From: Prosthecobacter debontii
Lineage (GTDB): Bacteria > Verrucomicrobiota > Verrucomicrobiia > Verrucomicrobiales > Verrucomicrobiaceae
Direction: 5' to 3'
NCBI RefSeq assembly: GCF_900167535.1
Contig: NZ_FUYE01000018.1
Span: forward strand, 62,001 to 126,000
Length of the DNA stretch: 64,000 nt
The position numbers and the translations under genes are program-made. The notes beneath the pieces were generated by a model. It ran no database searches, was not told the DNA's origin, and saw only the letters and a list, made by a program, of their open reading frames with translations. The number at the start of each line of letters is the position of its first letter. Within the stretch, counting starts at the first letter, position 1. This document shows, one piece after another, positions 35,400 through 44,505 of this stretch.

Positions 35400-36601
35400 A
35401 AGTCGTCGTCCTCACTGCTGATGCCAATACGTTGGTTTACCATCGCGGAGATTTGATCCGCGATCTCGCCGCCCATGGTTGTGAGGTCGTCACCTCAGCC
35501 GCCGAGGATTACCCGCATGTGAGGCAATACCTGGCTCAGTTTGGCGTGAGGCACTCGCCCATCCGCATGGTGCGGAGTCGGGTCAATCCCCTGTATGACT
35601 GGATCACTTGGCTGGATATGTTCCGGCTCTTCAAAGAAGAAAAGCCCGATGCCCTCTTTGCCTACACCATCAAGTCCGTCGTTTACGGCTGTGTGGTGGC
35701 GCGTTGGGCAGGGGTGCCCAAGATTTATGCCTTGCTTCCTGGACTGGGTTTTACCTTTGTGAAACCCGAGACCTGGAAACAAGCGGCCGTGCAGTGGATC
35801 TCGAAACTTCTGCATCGCTATGCACTGAAGCGTGCTGATGTGATCTTCATGCAGAATCGGGATGATGTGCGGCTTTTTACCGATCTCAAGATGCTGCCTC
35901 CCGGGGTGCCTGTGCATGTGACCGCAGGCTCTGGTGTGAACCTGAATGAGTATCCGCACGTGCCTCTGGAAAACAGTGCCGAGATCGCTGAAGGCCGCAT
36001 CCGGTTCGTCTTAGTCAGCCGCTTGCTCATCAGCAAGGGTGTGTGTGTCTATGCTGAAGCAGCAAGGCAAATCAAAGCCCGGTATCCCAAGGTGGAATTC
36101 CATCTCGTGGGTCCGTTTGATCCGAACCCTAACCGAGTCTCTGAGGAGGAGGTGGCGGGTTGGGTGAAGGACGGCCTTTTAACGCATCACGGCATGGTGC
36201 GGGATGTGCCGGGGGTGCTCAAGGACATGCATGTTTTCTGCCTGCCAACCTGGTATCGGGAAGGGGTGCCTCATGCGACTCTGGAAGCTCTGTCTATGGG
36301 CCGGGCCGTCATCACGACGGACTCGGTGGGAGCTCGTGAGTGCATCGCTCAAGATGGCGGCAACGGGTTCCTGGTGCCTCCAAAGGACATCGAGGCTGTG
36401 GTGAAAGCCATGGAGTTTTTCATCCAAAATCCGGATCAAATTGCCCGCATGGGGCGTGCGAGCCGAAAGCTGGCCGAGGAGGTCTTTGATGTGAAGATTG
36501 TGAATGGAATCATTCTGAATGCCATGGGCCTGACGACAGAAACGGCCAAACTTAAAGAAACTTCTGTGTCTGCTGCTTGCCCCGCCGGGGTGGGTGCATG
36601 A
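35396..36601 (+). CDS. Glycosyltransferase family 4 (second)
   Basis: A 401-residue GT-B glycosyltransferase of the EpsD/WcaL-like group. It starts MKVVVLTADANTLVYHRGDL, with the UDP-sugar-type N-terminal loop. YALLPGLGFTFVKPETW and RADVIFMQNRDDVRLF lie in the first domain. FVLVSRLLISKGVCVYAEAA and EGVPHATLEALSMGRAVITT, containing the EX7E pair, lie in the second. ATG 35396 is preferred over 35378 because of its four-base overlap with the previous gene. It likely transfers another sugar of the same repeat unit. It is followed with an ATGA overlap by the Wzz-type chain-length gene. Confidence 0.93.
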   Translation: MKVVVLTADANTLVYHRGDLIRDLAAHGCEVVTSAAEDYPHVRQYLAQFGVRHSPIRMVRSRVNPLYDWITWLDMFRLFKEEKPDALFAYTIKSVVYGCVVARWAGVPKIYALLPGLGFTFVKPETWKQAAVQWISKLLHRYALKRADVIFMQNRDDVRLFTDLKMLPPGVPVHVTAGSGVNLNEYPHVPLENSAEIAEGRIRFVLVSRLLISKGVCVYAEAARQIKARYPKVEFHLVGPFDPNPNRVSEEEVAGWVKDGLLTHHGMVRDVPGVLKDMHVFCLPTWYREGVPHATLEALSMGRAVITTDSVGARECIAQDGGNGFLVPPKDIEAVVKAMEFFIQNPDQIARMGRASRKLAEEVFDVKIVNGIILNAMGLTTETAKLKETSVSAACPAGVGA

Positions 36602-39060
36602 TTGTACTGTTCTGCGCTGCGCCTTCCATGTCTTACCAGCTCACCATCGACCCTAAAGCTCCCACCGGCATGCCTGCCGATGCGCGTAGTCTTGTGCCGG
36701 TGGCACCTGCGGCGCTTGGGGCACCTCTCGGTATGCCGCCTTCGGTGGACCCGAGTCCCTATCTCTCCACGCCGCCGCCTCAGTTCAATGAATCGGTCAT
36801 TAGCATCGCGGATCTGGTCGGATATTTAAAACGCTTTTGGCTGCTCGGTTTTCTGGTGGGGCTGCCCATGGCGGCCTTGATCTTTTATTTGTTGGGCATG
36901 GGCCCCAACATCTATGAAGCCGAGGCGAAACTACGTCTGCGACTTCAGGACACGAACGTTTTCAACTTCAGTGAAATGGGCCGTCAGAGCGTGACGGAAC
37001 TGAGTGCTCCGCAATTGATCAACAACCATCTCACGGAGTTGAAATCTCGGAAGTTCATGGATTACTTCTATGATCGCTTCGACCCCCAAGAGCGGGACGC
37101 CTTCATTCAGGATGAACTCAGCACGCTGGGTCGTAAGGATCAGTTGTTCAAGTTGATCGGGCTTTACAAACCCTCCAAGCCAGCACCGCCGAAAGACGTG
37201 TTTGCCGGAAGCCTGGAGGAGTGGGTGAGGGTGGAGCCACAGAAGGAATCACACATCCTGCGAGTGCTCGTCCGTAACCGGAACCCGAAGCTGGCGGCGG
37301 CCATTGCCAACAGCTTTGCCACCGACTACATCAGCTTCTTCGGTGAACAGGAGAGTGGGCAGACGGAAAGTGAACGTGGCTACCTGCAAAGCAAAGCGGT
37401 GGAGTTGAAACAGCGTTTGGAAGTCAGTGAGCGCAAGTTGGCCGAATACCGCAAGAGCGAGAACCTCATGCAGGAGAACGCGACCCAGGACATCGGTGGC
37501 GATAAGGTCCGCCAGTTCGTCACCGCGACCACGGATGCGGAAATCCGGCTGGCGAAGGCGAAGAGCGATCTGCAAAGCATCCGCAACACTCAGCAGGCCG
37601 GACGAGATCTACTGGAGGTGCGTGTGGTGGCGGATAATCCCGATGTCGCCTTCAATCGCAAAGAACTGGAAGCGGCCATTGCCGAACGGAAAGCCTTGGA
37701 ACCTCTGTGTGGGCGTAGACATCCCCAGATGATTGCTCTGGCGGGGAAAATCGAATCGGCGAAGTCCGCCTTGGATCATGCCACGATGGCGGTGGTGACC
37801 ATGGCGGAAAACGAAGTGACCGGCCTGGAGCGCCAGATTGCCGATTTCAAAAAGCAGCTCGATGAATCACGTGGGCAGGTGCTGGATCAGAGCGGCAAAA
37901 ATGTGGAGCAAAAAATCCTCAGCGATCAGGTGGCGGCAGATCGGGAGATGTATCAAACCATCGTCAAACGGCTGAATCAGGCCGAAGTGACGGGTAACTT
38001 TAAGGACATCGGCGCACTGAGTTTGTCTGACATTGCCACTGCGCCGGATAAGCCTGTGAAGCCTAACAAACCCGTGGCAGCCGTGGCCAGCTTACTGGTC
38101 TTCGGCATGCTGTTCTTGGGCTTGCCAGTCACTTGGGGGTTGGTCGATGAGCATCTGCTCAAGTTTGTTCGTCAGGGAGGTTCCCCATCGGGAGTGATTC
38201 CCTCGATCAAACACGCTCCGACACGTCCGCTGGGGAAAGCGCCAGCCTCGTTTCCTCAGGTTCCGCTGCCACAGGCTCAGGCTCCAGTCCCCACTCCCAT
38301 CGCAGGCCCTGCGGCAGTCCCGGCCGCCTCCCCTTTCATGGCCGCCCCGGCCCCTGCACCCGCACCGTCACCCCTGATGATGCAGGCGGCTAATCAAGCA
38401 CCGGTCTTGGCCAAGCTCCCTTTGGTGGGGCAGGGGACACCGGAGGCTATGATCGGTCAACTCCTCCAACCGGAGCCCTATGGCGCTGCGGGTGCCCTGT
38501 CCCAGTTGACGACGACTCTGGAAGTGCAGGCTCTGAAGCGCAGCGGGCTCGGCGGAGTCATCCTCCTGACCAGTGCCGATGCCGGTGAGGGGAAGACCCT
38601 GGCTGCGGCGGCCCTGGCGGCCGCCTTCTGCCACCAAGGGCGGCGGGTTTTCATGATGGAGTGCAATGCAGTGGCACCTTCCCTGCACCAATGGTTCCCC
38701 CATTCGGCACGCCACAGCTCTTGGGCTCATGATCTGGAATCGCTGCGTTATGGACGGACCAATCTTTTCATTCTGCCAGCCCATGACCTCCCTGCTTATG
38801 CCACCAACGAATTGTTGGATGGTTATCGCTCCTGGATCGAACGTGCGAAGCAGCAGGTGGATTGGGTGATTCTGGATGGGGGTCCGATTCTGAAAAACTT
38901 TGCTGATGTGGCCCCGCTGGCTCCCTTGGCCACGGATGTGATTTTGGTCAATAACCCTGCCATTTCGAATACGGCCAAGCTGCGGGCAGCGATGAACCTC
39001 CTCCAACCGATGATGAGCAGCAGTGCCTTTCGGGGGATGATCGTCCACGGTGCTGCTTGA
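36598..39060 (+). CDS. Wzz-type chain-length regulator with degenerate BY-kinase-like domain
   Basis: An 820-residue inner-membrane protein. A Pro-rich N-terminus is followed by a membrane helix (FWLLGFLVGLPMAALIFYLLG region) and the Wzz periplasmic domain with long coiled coils. A second helix follows (PVAAVASLLVFGMLFLGLPV). After a Pro/Ala linker of about 100 residues comes a CpsD-like cytoplasmic domain. Walker A is SADAGEGKT and is intact. The Walker A' aspartate is changed (VFMMECNAVAPSLH) and Walker B reads WVILDGGPILKN. No C-terminal tyrosine cluster is present (end MIVHGAA). It would set polymer length and may lack tyrosine-kinase activity. It is the last gene of the operon; the next gene is 86 bases away. 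Confidence 0.9.
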   Translation: MIVLFCAAPSMSYQLTIDPKAPTGMPADARSLVPVAPAALGAPLGMPPSVDPSPYLSTPPPQFNESVISIADLVGYLKRFWLLGFLVGLPMAALIFYLLGMGPNIYEAEAKLRLRLQDTNVFNFSEMGRQSVTELSAPQLINNHLTELKSRKFMDYFYDRFDPQERDAFIQDELSTLGRKDQLFKLIGLYKPSKPAPPKDVFAGSLEEWVRVEPQKESHILRVLVRNRNPKLAAAIANSFATDYISFFGEQESGQTESERGYLQSKAVELKQRLEVSERKLAEYRKSENLMQENATQDIGGDKVRQFVTATTDAEIRLAKAKSDLQSIRNTQQAGRDLLEVRVVADNPDVAFNRKELEAAIAERKALEPLCGRRHPQMIALAGKIESAKSALDHATMAVVTMAENEVTGLERQIADFKKQLDESRGQVLDQSGKNVEQKILSDQVAADREMYQTIVKRLNQAEVTGNFKDIGALSLSDIATAPDKPVKPNKPVAAVASLLVFGMLFLGLPVTWGLVDEHLLKFVRQGGSPSGVIPSIKHAPTRPLGKAPASFPQVPLPQAQAPVPTPIAGPAAVPAASPFMAAPAPAPAPSPLMMQAANQAPVLAKLPLVGQGTPEAMIGQLLQPEPYGAAGALSQLTTTLEVQALKRSGLGGVILLTSADAGEGKTLAAAALAAAFCHQGRRVFMMECNAVAPSLHQWFPHSARHSSWAHDLESLRYGRTNLFILPAHDLPAYATNELLDGYRSWIERAKQQVDWVILDGGPILKNFADVAPLAPLATDVILVNNPAISNTAKLRAAMNLLQPMMSSSAFRGMIVHGAA

Positions 39061-39145
39061 GTCTGGTGATCTGGGCAGTCCTGAAGCAGCAGGTGGCTGA
39101 AGAAATAATTATGGAAATTATTGCGAATTTCTTTATGTTAGACGC

Positions 39146-40111
39146 ATGCCTTTCGGCCGCCTTTCCCATCACCTCAACCTGTGCTGCTTGGTCGTAGGGT
39201 TGGTGTTGATCCTTCCCCTAGAAGGCAGAGCGGTCGTGCTCTATGACACGGACAACGCCTTGACGAACACCACCGCGCCCTCAGGGATTTTGGCCGACAG
39301 TGGCTGGGCTTATCAGGGGCTGTATGGCAGCTATATGGGCACGATGATTGGCTCGCAGTATTTCATCACGGCGCAGCATATCGGGGTCTCAGGTAGCCCC
39401 ACTTTCACCAGTGTGGCGGACAGCACGGTTTACAGCATCGATGCAGCGGCCAATGGCAACATCGGTTATTGGGATATCGCCGGGACGGACCTACGCATCT
39501 ACAAGATCAATGAAAGCTTTTCCACCTACGCCCCGCTCTACACGGGCAGCAGTGAGGTGGGGATGGAAGTGGTGGTCTTTGGCCGAGGCGGCCCTAGGGG
39601 GGCTGAAGTGACGCTGGAAGGCGATCTCAAAGGCTGGCTTCACACCGGCTCAGATGGCGTGGTGCGCTGGGGGGAGAATGATGTGTCTGGCATCACCGCA
39701 GGGCCCTTCGGAGGGGATCTCTTGCGCATGAGCTTCGATCCGATGGGGGGACAAAATGAAGCCACGCTATCCGTGGGAGACTCCGGCGGTGCTGTTTTTG
39801 TCAATGATGGCGGCGTGTGGAAACTGGCCGGGATCAACTATGGTGTGGACGGCTTTTTTGATACGAACAATGTGGTGGATGACAATGAGTTCTCGGCTGC
39901 CCTGTTTGACCGTGGTGGTTTTTATCAAGGCAGCGACAGCTCGGGCTGGTCGGCTGTTCCGCTGCCCCCAGACAGCCCGGCCAACTTCTACGCCTCGCGC
40001 ATCTCGGAGAGTGCGCTGGAGATTCAGAGCATCGTGAGTGTGCCAGAGCCAGCAGGTCTCGTGCTTCTCATGTTGAGTGCCTTGGTCCCGCTGCGTAGGC
40101 GGCGCTCATGA
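39146..40111 (+). CDS. Trypsin-like serine protease with PEP-CTERM sorting signal
   Basis: A 321-residue exported protein with a chymotrypsin-fold triad: His78 in ITAQHIG, Asp115 in GTDLRIYKI, and Ser213 in SVGDSGGAVF. A signal peptide spans residues 1-29 (LVVGLVLILPLEGRA). The C-terminus is a PEP-CTERM anchor: SVPEPAGLVLLMLSALVPL, then RRRRS. PEP-CTERM proteins are sorted by exosortase in bacteria that make exopolysaccharide. Here the gene directly follows such an operon, though no exosortase is visible in the window. Substrate unknown. The promoter probably lies in the AT-rich gap before the ATG, so it may be separately transcribed. Confidence 0.85.
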   Translation: MPFGRLSHHLNLCCLVVGLVLILPLEGRAVVLYDTDNALTNTTAPSGILADSGWAYQGLYGSYMGTMIGSQYFITAQHIGVSGSPTFTSVADSTVYSIDAAANGNIGYWDIAGTDLRIYKINESFSTYAPLYTGSSEVGMEVVVFGRGGPRGAEVTLEGDLKGWLHTGSDGVVRWGENDVSGITAGPFGGDLLRMSFDPMGGQNEATLSVGDSGGAVFVNDGGVWKLAGINYGVDGFFDTNNVVDDNEFSAALFDRGGFYQGSDSSGWSAVPLPPDSPANFYASRISESALEIQSIVSVPEPAGLVLLMLSALVPLRRRRS

Positions 40112-40133
40112 GCCGAGCGGCCTCCGGCATCCT

Positions 40134-41159
40134 TCACTTCTTGAGCTCGGCGAAGATCAATCGACCCGCTGAGGTGGGCAGGGCTCCAGAGATGGAAACT
40201 TCGACGGTTTGGCCGATGCATTGGACGGCCTGATTCACCACGATCATCGTGCCATCTGCGAGGTAACCCACCGCTTGATGTTTGTCTTTGCCTTGTTTGG
40301 TGAGGGTAAGCGTGAGTTCATCCCCGGGGTTCAACTGCGGCAGCAGGGCGACGGCGAGGTCATTGAAACTCAAGACCAGAATGCCACGCAGGCGGGCGAT
40401 CTTGGCGAGGTTTTCATCATTGGTGAGCAGGCGGGCATTGAGCTCACGGGCTGTGGAGACAAGGCGGTTATCGACCGATTGATCGCGATGGGGGCCGGGA
40501 GCCTCTTCATGGATGGAGATGGACAGCTCCTCCATCGTGCGCATCTGCTCCATGATTTCCAGGCCTCGTTTACCGCGCAGGGCTTTCTGCGGCTCTGTGG
40601 AATCCGCCAGCCGTTGAAGTTCATCCAGCACGAAACGTGGCACCACCAGGGCCCCACTGAGGAAGCCGGTCTTCACCACCGCAGGCACCCGGCCGTCGAT
40701 GATGATGTTGGTGTCGAGCAGTAGCGGCTCGCCCTCGGAGCCGTCCCGGCGGAATCGCACGTAAGGGATGAGGAGGGCAAACTGGTCCCGATCACTGCGC
40801 AGGGCAAAGGTGATGCCGAAATACGCGAAGGTGGTATAGATGAGGATCTCCACGCCATTGCGCAGGGCATCCCCCTCCGCCATCGCTTGAAAATAACCGA
40901 GCTGGAAAACGCCGATGCGCGTGATCAGCCAAGCGCAGAACAGGCCGATGGCCAGACCGAAGGTGCCCTGAGAAAAATCGCGCAGAGTGAGCCTAACGAA
41001 AAGCGTGTCAAGGGCGAGGATCAGGCCCATGGCGGTGGCACCAGACACCGCCCCCAGCCAAGCCGGCTGCTGAAAGCCGAGCGCGACCGTGATGCCGGTG
41101 AAGACAAAGAAGGCGAAGAATAAGGCCCGGATGAGCCGAATGGACCACATGGAATGCAT
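40134..41159 (-). CDS. YacL-like membrane PIN/TRAM domain protein
   Basis: A 341-residue protein. Four membrane helices occupy the first 130 residues. A PIN nuclease-like domain follows (PLLLDTNIIIDGRVPAVVKT, then FVLDELQRLADS and DNRLVSTARELNARLLTNDENLAKIA) with conserved acidic residues. A C-terminal TRAM domain (LNPGDELTLTLTKQGKDKHQ and GYLADGTMIVVNQAVQCIG) binds RNA. The Bacillus YacL family has this architecture; function is thought to involve RNA, but this is not settled. It is convergent with the PEP-CTERM gene. The ATG at 41150 is an alternative start. Confidence 0.92.
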   Translation of the reverse strand: MHSMWSIRLIRALFFAFFVFTGITVALGFQQPAWLGAVSGATAMGLILALDTLFVRLTLRDFSQGTFGLAIGLFCAWLITRIGVFQLGYFQAMAEGDALRNGVEILIYTTFAYFGITFALRSDRDQFALLIPYVRFRRDGSEGEPLLLDTNIIIDGRVPAVVKTGFLSGALVVPRFVLDELQRLADSTEPQKALRGKRGLEIMEQMRTMEELSISIHEEAPGPHRDQSVDNRLVSTARELNARLLTNDENLAKIARLRGILVLSFNDLAVALLPQLNPGDELTLTLTKQGKDKHQAVGYLADGTMIVVNQAVQCIGQTVEVSISGALPTSAGRLIFAELKK

Positions 41160-41282
41160 GCTATGATACCGACTTTAGCGCCTGACGCGCTGGCTGACGA
41201 GGACTAATGGACTGGACAAACACATTCCCGCTAGCGTTAGGCGACCTACATTGCCGCATGCAAGATGGAGTTCCGAGGCCTC

Positions 41283-41498
41283 GCGGCCTGAAAGGTCGCG
41301 GGATTCAGCCCCGGGCGCAAGCCCTGGGAACGACGGACACGTGATAGTGCGCCCGCGTTGCGCTCTGAAAGAGCGCAGGAACGGCTGGAACGCCCCAGGA
41401 CCCAAGCAAAAGCATCCGACTCGCCTCTTTCTCGGAGGCCTATGGGATGTTCATGTTTGAAGATACCTCCCACGCTCTCCCGTGACCCTTCAGGCCGC
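41283..41498. repeat. Inverted non-coding repeats in a 558-base gap
   Basis: No gene is supported between the YacL-like gene and ilvD (41160-41717). A 22-base element at 41283-41304 recurs inverted at 41477-41498 with 19 of 22 matches. The gap also has hairpins: GCGCTCT/AGAGCGC (near 41360) and CCCAGGGC/GCCCTGGG (near 41531-41559). The last sits outside the pair. Similar repeated intergenic elements are known in Verrucomicrobia, but I could not compare copies outside this window. Apparent open frames in the region are low-complexity products of the repeats. Confidence 0.6.
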
Positions 41499-41717
41499 AA
41501 CACTTGGTAACATCGCGTTCTCTCCTTTTGACCCAGGGCTGGCTGCGCTGCGCCCTGGGCTGACTTCGGCGACCCTTTGGGCCGCATGGCTGAGGGTGAG
41601 GGTTTTTAGCTCGTGGATGGAATACCCCCACGCTCTGACCAGGCCAAGAGCCGGGAAGGAAAAGGCGGCTGATTTTTGACCCACCGATCCGCCTTGAACT
41701 CATCGGCACATCGGCAT

Positions 41718-43418
41718 TCAACGATCCCGCAGCACCCAGGAGGAAACACAGCCTTGATGAGCCTGGCAAGCTGTCGCTGCAAAGTCAGCCAGGTAGCCGC
41801 GCTGATGCTTCGGCTGCGGCCATTCGGCATGTCGTTCAGACAGATCCGCATGCAGATGGATGGTTCCGGCGAGGAGATCGAACTCGATTTCATCACCGTC
41901 CTGAACGGCCGAAATTGGACCTCCGACAGCGGCTTCGGGGGAGCAGTGGATGCCCATGACGCCATGGGAAACGCCTGAGACACGGCCATCGGAAAGGAAG
42001 GCCACCTTGCCATCCAGCTCCGGCACGGCCAGGGCGGCACTGGCGACGAGCAGCTCCGGCATGCCTGCGGCGATAGGGCCAACACCACGGAGGACCACGA
42101 AATGCCCTGGCTGAATCCTTTTCTCGGCGGCTGCATCCGAGACGGCCTTGACGCTTTCAAAACAGATCGCACGGCCTTTGAACTGCGGACTCTGACGTGA
42201 GGAGACTTTAAAGACCATGCCGTGAGGGGCCAGATTGCCGAAGCAGATTTGCAGGTCGGCGTAGTCTTTGAAGGGCTGGCCCAGCGGCGCGATGAGGTCC
42301 TGATCGGCAGGGACATCGGGGCAATGTGCGACGTTTTCCGCCAAAGTCTGCCCAGTGACGGTGATGCAAGAGCCATCCAGCAGTCCGGCGCGCAGGAAGT
42401 GCTTCAGCAGCATGGCAGTGCCGCCGATGCGGTGCAGATCTGCCATGGTGCCGCGACCGCGTGGGGCGAAGTTGCAGTAAACGGGGGTGCGGCGGCAGAT
42501 GGCTTGCACGTCTTTGAGTGTGAAATCCACCCCGGCCTCATGCGCGACGGCCAGGATGTGTAGCACGCCATTGGTAGAGCCGCCCATCGCGGCGATGGCG
42601 GTCATGGCATTGGTGAGCGCCGCCTGGGTCAGAATCGTGCGCGGGCGCAGATCCAATTCTAAAAGCCGACGCATGGCCTGTCCTGCACGCAGGCAATCAC
42701 CCTTCTTACCAGCATCCACCGCTGGGATGGAGGAGGTGTCTGGGAGGCTAAGTCCCATCGCTTCCAGCGCGATGCCCCAGGTATTGAAGGAAGCGGCGAT
42801 GCCACAACCGCCGGCTCCTGGACAGGCGGCCCGGATGATGGCCTCGGATTCGTCGAAGCTCATGCTGCCGTTGTTGGCTTGGGCTTGGGAATCGTAGGAA
42901 TCCAGAATGGTAATGGGTTTACCCGAATGACAACCCGGCAGGATGCTGCCTCCGTTGACGATCAGCCCTGGGAAATTAAGGCGGGCCAAGGCCATGGCAA
43001 AGGCGGGGCCGTTTTTGTCGCAATGATGCACGCCGATGAGGCCATCATAGCAGTGGGCGCTGGTGACCATCTCGGCGCCATTGGCCATGAGATTGCGTGA
43101 AACGAGGGATGAGGCCCCGCCTTCATGGCCCTGAGTGATGTTGTCGCTGACGCCCGAAACTCCGAAGGGAAAGGCGATGAGGCCTGATTCTGCACAGCCT
43201 TCCCGGATGAGGCTGGCCACCTCATAGGCCTTCATGTTGCAGATGTTACCATCCAGCAGGGGCGTGGCGATGCCGATCTGCGGTTTGTTAAAATCCTCCG
43301 GCTGGAATCCGAGGCCCCAGTAGAACGATTTAACGCCGCGCTGCCAGCCGTGGGTGAGGGAGGAGGAATTCCAGTTGAGGGATTTGGGGGCCATAAAGGA
43401 GGGTGGTGCTCCATTCAT
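41718..43418 (-). CDS. ilvD: IlvD/Edd family dehydratase, probable dihydroxy-acid dehydratase
   Basis: An iron-sulfur dehydratase, most likely converting dihydroxyisovalerate to ketoisovalerate in valine, isoleucine and leucine synthesis. From ATG 43418 the length is 566 residues, normal for IlvD. Motifs include NICNMKAYEVASL, HCDKNGPAFAMALARLN (iron-sulfur cysteine), CPGAGGCGIAASFNT (second cysteine), SDGRVSGVSHGVMGIH and EAAVGGPISAV. Sugar-acid dehydratases (xylonate, arabonate) share the fold and cannot be excluded. A TTG at 43442 is the first possible start, but ATG 43418 is a better choice. The gene stands alone with the OMP gene's terminator upstream. Confidence 0.85.
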   Translation of the reverse strand: MNGAPPSFMAPKSLNWNSSSLTHGWQRGVKSFYWGLGFQPEDFNKPQIGIATPLLDGNICNMKAYEVASLIREGCAESGLIAFPFGVSGVSDNITQGHEGGASSLVSRNLMANGAEMVTSAHCYDGLIGVHHCDKNGPAFAMALARLNFPGLIVNGGSILPGCHSGKPITILDSYDSQAQANNGSMSFDESEAIIRAACPGAGGCGIAASFNTWGIALEAMGLSLPDTSSIPAVDAGKKGDCLRAGQAMRRLLELDLRPRTILTQAALTNAMTAIAAMGGSTNGVLHILAVAHEAGVDFTLKDVQAICRRTPVYCNFAPRGRGTMADLHRIGGTAMLLKHFLRAGLLDGSCITVTGQTLAENVAHCPDVPADQDLIAPLGQPFKDYADLQICFGNLAPHGMVFKVSSRQSPQFKGRAICFESVKAVSDAAAEKRIQPGHFVVLRGVGPIAAGMPELLVASAALAVPELDGKVAFLSDGRVSGVSHGVMGIHCSPEAAVGGPISAVQDGDEIEFDLLAGTIHLHADLSERHAEWPQPKHQRGYLADFAATACQAHQGCVSSWVLRDR

Positions 43419-43495
43419 AGCGGGGGCGGTTTTTCCCAACAAACAAAAAAACTTCCGTGACTGAGCCTAGTTGAACTCGGGGTGATCAATTACCC

Positions 43496-43535
43496 AAAAA
43501 CAAAAACTCCCAACCAGGAGCACTGGTTGGGAGTT
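43496..43535 (-). terminator. Rho-independent terminator of the outer-membrane protein gene
   Basis: A perfect 12-base stem (AACTCCCAACCA / TGGTTGGGAGTT) with a seven-base loop is followed on the minus strand by a T-rich tail. It lies 33 bases after the beta-barrel gene. Confidence 0.92.
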
Positions 43536-43567
43536 GGCTTGAAGGAATCTTTAAGACTCCGACAAAA

Positions 43568-44440
43568 TTAGAAGCTCACGCTCAGCTTGACGCCGCCGAA
43601 GATTTCGCTGTCGGTGGTGTTCAGCTCATGACGAGCGTCCAGGGACAGGTTGTAGGCGATGTAAGGGGTAAGGGTAGCGATCTTGGTCAGCTTGATAGGA
43701 GCCGAGATGGAAGGGATCACGTGGGTGAAACCGCTGCTCTGGACGCCTGGGACCACACCGCTGGTGTAGTAGTCGAAGCCGTAACCACCCTTAACAGCTG
43801 GGACGATGCTCAGCCAGGAAGTGATTTCGATAGGAAGATCAAAGCCAACTTCTGCATAGGAACCACCGATACGGAAGTCATAGTAGAAGCCAGTGTAGAT
43901 GTTCAGAGGGCCAGCTGTGGTGGACACAGTGATACCCACTTCGTCAGCGCTGGAGACGTTACCTTCACCGGCACCGAAAGGACCGTTGGCGGTAGTGCCA
44001 CCGAAACCGTCGAAGAACTCATAGTGAGTGTAAACCAGACCGAACTTGGCGAAGCCAGCGTCGTAGGTCAGGGAGGTGGAGAGGTCCAGCTCGGAATAGT
44101 CGAGGGTGTCAGCACCTTCGTCATTCACCAGGGTGTCAACGGTGCTCACATAGAGAGCGCCGAAGCCCAGGGAAAGCTGCTCGGTCAGAGGCACGCTCAG
44201 GCTGAGGCCAGCCCAGGTGACGTTGTCTGCGAACCACAGGCCGCGGTAGTAGAGGCGGGTGTCATAACCCACTTCGACGGTAGCGCCAAGTGTGTCGAAC
44301 AGGGCACCAGCGTCTTCTTCGACGACTGGGGTGACGCCCTTAGCTGGGGCGGGGGTGCCAGCGAAAGCGTTCAGGCTAGCAGCTGCTGCCAGAACGAGTG
44401 CCGACTTCGTGATGACGGAGGTCATGCTCTTCAATTTCAT
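43568..44440 (-). CDS. Outer-membrane beta-barrel protein
   Basis: A 290-residue outer-membrane protein. The signal peptide (VITKSALVLAAAASLNAFA) is followed by GTPAPAKG. The mature part consists of alternating hydrophobic/polar strands with turns rich in Gly, Asp and Asn (GLSLSVPLTEQLSLGFGALY and YTGFYYDFRIGGSYAEVGFD). It ends in Phe (GGVKLSVSF), the C-terminal signal for the BAM complex. About 12 strands are plausible. No ligand is known; it could be a porin-like or structural protein. High, even codon use, a strong promoter, and a strong terminator suggest an abundant protein. No Shine-Dalgarno site is seen before the ATG. Confidence 0.88.
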   Translation of the reverse strand: MKLKSMTSVITKSALVLAAAASLNAFAGTPAPAKGVTPVVEEDAGALFDTLGATVEVGYDTRLYYRGLWFADNVTWAGLSLSVPLTEQLSLGFGALYVSTVDTLVNDEGADTLDYSELDLSTSLTYDAGFAKFGLVYTHYEFFDGFGGTTANGPFGAGEGNVSSADEVGITVSTTAGPLNIYTGFYYDFRIGGSYAEVGFDLPIEITSWLSIVPAVKGGYGFDYYTSGVVPGVQSSGFTHVIPSISAPIKLTKIATLTPYIAYNLSLDARHELNTTDSEIFGGVKLSVSF

Positions 44441-44505
44441 GATGGTCGATTTTGGTTTGTTGATGAGATGGAGGTTGGTCCGGGAGACCTTCCACCGTGG
44501 CCGAT

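Noticed and set aside
41246-41769. Several frames in the repeat-rich gap before ilvD
   Set aside because: They translate the inverted repeats and hairpins; composition is Arg/Pro/Gly-rich without homology.
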